Notes under the pieces: generated by a model
What the model was told of the DNA's origin: nothing
The model's input: only the letters and a program-made list of their open reading frames with translations
The model's database searches: none
Source: Leisingera aquimarina DSM 24565
GTDB lineage: Bacteria; Pseudomonadota; Alphaproteobacteria; Rhodobacterales; Rhodobacteraceae
Direction of reading: 5' to 3'
Assembly: GCF_000473165.1 (NCBI RefSeq)
Contig: NZ_KI421504.1
Coordinates: 2,143,958 to 2,207,957, forward strand
Length of the DNA stretch: 64,000 bases
In this document: one piece after another, positions 61,610 to 64,000 of the stretch
Numbering within the stretch: position 1 is the first letter of the stretch
Layout of the letters: every line of letters begins with the position of its first letter
Program-made: the position numbers and the translations under genes

Positions 61610-62503
61610 ATGCAGATCAACGCCTTTGAGACTTTTCTTGCCATCGAGGCCGCCGGCAGTTTTCACGGCGCGGCGCGGCGGCTGCACATCACCCAGACCG
61701 CGGTCAGTGCCCGGATCAAGGCTCTGGAGGAGGGGCTGGGCGCCAGCCTGTTCGAGCGCGGTCCGGGCGGCACCAGGCTGTCTGCGGCGGGGCGGCAGTT
61801 TCTGCCCTATGCCGAGCAGATGATGCGGACTTGGGAGTTTGTTTCGGGCGATTTGCGGGAAAGCCTGGCAGGACGGGTTTCGCTGCGGCTGGGGGCGCAG
61901 CTGTCGGTCTGGGATCCGCTGCTGGTGGATGTGGCCGTCTGGCTGGAACAGGCGCAAGGAACCGTGCCGTTCACGCTGAACTATGATCACGGGCTGAACA
62001 TGGCTGAGGCGGTGGCGCGCAGGCTCTTGGATCTGGCAATTGTGAACGAGGTTCCCGCAGGCACAAGGCTGGGGGTGGAGGAACTGCCGCCGGAGGAGCT
62101 GGTTCTGGTGTCGGACCAGCGGTTGCGGCTGGGCCGCGACGCATTGCCGTTGTTCATCAATCTGGAGTTCGGCAGCGAATATGCGGCGCAGGTGCAGCAA
62201 GTGCTGCCGCAGCGCAGCCGCCAGCATATTGTGCTGGGTAACGCACCGATGGGCTTGCGCTATCTGATGAAGCGGGGCGGCATGGGGTATTTTCCTGCCT
62301 ATATGGCGGCGGGGGCGCTGGCGGCCGGGCAAATCCACAGGGTCGAGGGCGCGCGGGACATCCAACTTAGCTGCAAGGTGCTGTACCTGCCAGACAACCC
62401 GGCGCTGGAGCAGATCCGCCAAGTTCTGCAGGGGCTGCGGGAGATGCGTGATCAAAATTCCGGCGCGGAATTTTCGCCGGAAAACACGTGTTTTCCGGGC
62501 TGA
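61610..62503 (+). CDS. LysR-family regulator with palindrome-encoded C terminus
   Basis: A 297-residue regulator: QINAFETFLAIEAAGSFHGA with TQTAVSARIKALEEGLG (winged helix), then an effector domain. ATG 61610 is used; an in-frame GTG at 61601 is possible. The final 16 residues (NSGAEFSPENTCFPG and neighbours) are translated from two perfect palindromes at 62454-62498, and the stop codon lies in a third. The C-terminal extension is therefore repeat-derived. It probably regulates the divergent HD-domain gene. Confidence 0.85.
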   Translation: MQINAFETFLAIEAAGSFHGAARRLHITQTAVSARIKALEEGLGASLFERGPGGTRLSAAGRQFLPYAEQMMRTWEFVSGDLRESLAGRVSLRLGAQLSVWDPLLVDVAVWLEQAQGTVPFTLNYDHGLNMAEAVARRLLDLAIVNEVPAGTRLGVEELPPEELVLVSDQRLRLGRDALPLFINLEFGSEYAAQVQQVLPQRSRQHIVLGNAPMGLRYLMKRGGMGYFPAYMAAGALAAGQIHRVEGARDIQLSCKVLYLPDNPALEQIRQVLQGLREMRDQNSGAEFSPENTCFPG

Positions 62504-62523
62504 ATTCCGGGCCGGAATTCAGC
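62454..62523. repeat. three tandem palindromes across two convergent gene ends
   Basis: AAAATTCCG-GCG-CGGAATTTT (62454-62474), CCGGAAAACAC and its complement (62477-62498), and GCTGAATTCCGG-G-CCGGAATTCAGC (62499-62523). The third contains the LysR stop (62501-62503) on plus and the stop of the minus-strand gene (62519-62521). Confidence 0.88.
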
Positions 62524-62854
62524 GTGTCAGCTGATCGAAACAGCTCATCGCCTTGGCCGCATACATCATTGCCGGTCCGCCGCCCATCTGGATCGACATC
62601 GCCAGCACATCGCCCACTTCCGCGCGGCTGGCGCCGGATTTGACCAGCGCCTCCACATGCAGGCCAATGCAATCCTCGCAACGCAGAGCCACCGCGATGC
62701 CAAGTACCACGAATTCCTTCTGCTTGAACTCCAGCACACCGCCCTGTTTCACAGCCTTGCCAAATGCGCCAAAAGCCTGGGCGGTGTCCGGGATTGCCCC
62801 GTTCAGATTGCGCAGGTTCTTGCGGGTTTCGCCAAGTTTTTCGTGCCAGTCCAT
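62519..62854 (-). CDS. carboxymuconolactone decarboxylase/AhpD-like protein
   Basis: A 111-residue all-helical protein of the AhpD-like fold: ALRCEDCIGLHVEALVKSG carries Cys59, Cys62 and His66 (CxxC...H), typical of AhpD-type peroxidase or reductant proteins. The start MDWHEKLGETRKNLRNL is clear. Its stop codon lies inside the palindrome trio. It may work with a peroxiredoxin, but none is nearby. Confidence 0.85.
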   Translation of the reverse strand: MDWHEKLGETRKNLRNLNGAIPDTAQAFGAFGKAVKQGGVLEFKQKEFVVLGIAVALRCEDCIGLHVEALVKSGASRAEVGDVLAMSIQMGGGPAMMYAAKAMSCFDQLTR

Positions 62855-62928
62855 TTGCCGGTCCCTCAGTTACACATTCCAATTACCGAAGGTGTATGGA
62901 GGGCAGGGGCGGGCAGCCTTGATCCAGA

Positions 62929-63585
62929 TCAGAGGGGTGGTTTTTCCGCTATCAGCGCCAGATTGTTGGCGGGCATCTCGACCGCCTGCAGCAGCTCCAG
63001 CCCGGTGCCGTGCAGCCAGTCGATGGTGTCGAAATCGTCCTTGTAGCCGATCTGCGGGTCATGGGCGCGGAGTGCTGCATGGAAGTTCCGGTCGCCTTCG
63101 CTGGTCAGCTTGCCGCCGCGTGTGAAAGGGCCGTAGATCACGAAGCGGCCGCCGGGGGCGAGGGCGGCGGCGGCCTCGGCGATGAGGGTCTTCGTCTCCT
63201 CTTCGCTGATCAGATGCAGCAAATTTACCAGCACGATCAAATCCTGCCCCGGGTGTTCTGCACCCCAGCCAGGGGCGGTTGCATCCAGCAGCACGGGCGG
63301 GGCGATGTTCGCCAGGCCCGCTTCATCGGCATAGGCTTGAATGCTGGCAAGCCGGGCCGCCTCCGCTTCGCTGGGCTGCCACATCAGGCCGGGCAAGCGG
63401 ACGGCGTAGGCCGCAACATGCTGGCCGGTGCCGCTGGCAAGTTCCAGTGCACGGCCTTGCGGAGGGGCAACCTCTGCCAAGAGATCGCACAGAACATCGC
63501 TGTTGCGGGCGGCGGCGGGGGCGAACAGTTTGCCACCCTCAGGCGCTGCGACCGAGGCTGATCCGGGGACAGAGCGCATTGGCAT
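62929..63585 (-). CDS. DUF938 SAM-dependent methyltransferase-like protein
   Basis: A 218-residue protein, MPMRSVPGSASVAAPEGGKL, of the DUF938 type. The SAM motif is RALELASGTGQHVAAYA, with WQPSEAEAARLASIQAYADE and NLLHLISEEETKTLIAEAAA. Substrate unknown. The ATG at 63585 overlaps the stop of the upstream FAD oxidoreductase gene (ATGA), showing translational coupling. The frame to 63720 is not used. Confidence 0.85.
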   Translation of the reverse strand: MPMRSVPGSASVAAPEGGKLFAPAAARNSDVLCDLLAEVAPPQGRALELASGTGQHVAAYAVRLPGLMWQPSEAEAARLASIQAYADEAGLANIAPPVLLDATAPGWGAEHPGQDLIVLVNLLHLISEEETKTLIAEAAAALAPGGRFVIYGPFTRGGKLTSEGDRNFHAALRAHDPQIGYKDDFDTIDWLHGTGLELLQAVEMPANNLALIAEKPPL

Positions 63586-64000
63586 CAGCGCAGCCTTGCA
63601 GGCGAGAGAGCCGCCACTGCGGCGGCGTCGAGTGCAGGCGCGCGCCCGGCCGCCAGATCGGCAATCAGCTGCGAGGCGGCGGGCGCGGTCATGATGCCAT
63701 AGCCGCCCTGGGCGGCGCACCAGATGAAATCCGGCTGCTCCGGGTCCGGCCCCAGCACCAGGGTGCCGTCGGCGACAAAGCTGCGCAGACCGGCAAAGTT
63801 GCTTTCGACCCGCGTCACCGGCTCAGTCACCATTTCCTCGTAGCGCGCCAGGCCCTCGGCCAGCACCATATCGTCGGCGTAGGCATCATGCGGGTCCATA
63901 GGGTCGGTATCGGCGGGGGAGACCAAGAGCTTGCCTGCATCGGGCTTGGCGTACCAGGTTTCACCGACGCCGAGGAGCATCGGCCAGCCGCTGACATCGT
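63585..64000 (-). CDS. FAD-dependent oxidoreductase, C-terminal part (gene continues past the edge)
   Basis: The last ~138 residues of a DAO-type flavoprotein. The frame is open through 64000 and reads DVSGWPMLLGVGETWYAKPD at the edge. It continues AGKLLVSPADTDPMDPHDAY, then NFAGLRSFVADGTLVLGPDP and the FAD-binding C terminus AAQGGYGIMTAPAASQLIAD. The N-terminal dinucleotide fold lies outside. The next gene is translationally coupled. Likely an amino-acid or amine oxidase-type enzyme. Confidence 0.8.
   Translation of the reverse strand, partial: DVSGWPMLLGVGETWYAKPDAGKLLVSPADTDPMDPHDAYADDMVLAEGLARYEEMVTEPVTRVESNFAGLRSFVADGTLVLGPDPEQPDFIWCAAQGGYGIMTAPAASQLIADLAAGRAPALDAAAVAALSPARLR

Noticed and set aside
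1-64000. CRISPR array, tRNA or rRNA genes, integrase with attachment sites
   Set aside because: No regularly spaced direct repeats, no tRNA-like cloverleaf ends, no rRNA blocks and no tyrosine or serine integrase were recognised by reading; a covariance search would be needed to exclude small RNAs fully.

Overview
The window looks like chromosomal DNA of an alphaproteobacterium of the Rhodobacteraceae, most likely the Roseobacter group (Leisingera/Phaeobacter/Ruegeria-like). The pointers are the high GC, the cell-cycle regulator GcrA, a monomeric NADP isocitrate dehydrogenase, a dimethylglycine/sarcosine dehydrogenase-type protein, several small secreted proteins typical of the family, and recurring GC-rich intergenic hairpins. 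The genus is an inference. I saw no rRNA, tRNA, CRISPR array or prophage.

Layout. 1-2032: an IS110-family element split by a decayed IS3-family element. 2130-7030 (minus): surface polysaccharide block with a phosphomanno/phosphoglucomutase, kdsA, a KpsE-like chain protein and a KpsT-like ATPase. 7173-13535: UDG-family protein, SseB-like protein, YghU-type GST, YHS-domain protein, gcrA, ABC-2 permease and MFS transporter. 13659-20904: EamA exporter, argD, argF, cysteine hydrolase, SDR, PiT phosphate transporter and NUDIX. 21169-28370: hrpB, meaB, a hydrolase-fold protein, rpmB, a copper pair (DUF2946-like plus PCuAC chaperone), a sirtuin and a low-molecular-weight phosphatase. 28372-30163: LysR regulator and small proteins. 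30310-35110: lepA flanked by two atypical accessory genes, one an unknown coiled-coil protein and one a low-GC frameshifted ATPase, with related palindromic repeats in opposite orientation at the outer edges. 35304-43105: small secreted proteins, DksA-like protein, pcm-tolC-PopZ-like trio, cobQ, DUF6280-like gene and efp. 43110-45900: a gene graveyard (IS5 and IS3 remnants, a broken peptide-binding protein, a LysR fragment). 45960-64000: chemoreceptor, icd, SH3-like protein, hydroxyacid dehydrogenase, gamma-glutamyltransferase, FAD-linked oxidase, the dimethylglycine dehydrogenase-like enzyme, azoR with a divergent LysR gene, an HD protein, another LysR gene, an AhpD-like protein, a DUF938 methyltransferase and the end of a FAD oxidoreductase.

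The most unusual signal is structural. Transposase genes of two unrelated IS families (IS3 and IS5) are interrupted by short palindromic inserts that recur between elements and in both orientations. Related modular palindrome clusters lie between housekeeping genes, and one palindrome trio forms the last codons of a LysR gene and contains the stop codons of two convergent genes. Other points worth following are the frameshifted ATPase beside lepA, a large PopZ-like polar organiser candidate, and an SDR lacking its catalytic tyrosine. No multi-gene system could be shown to be new from sequence alone.
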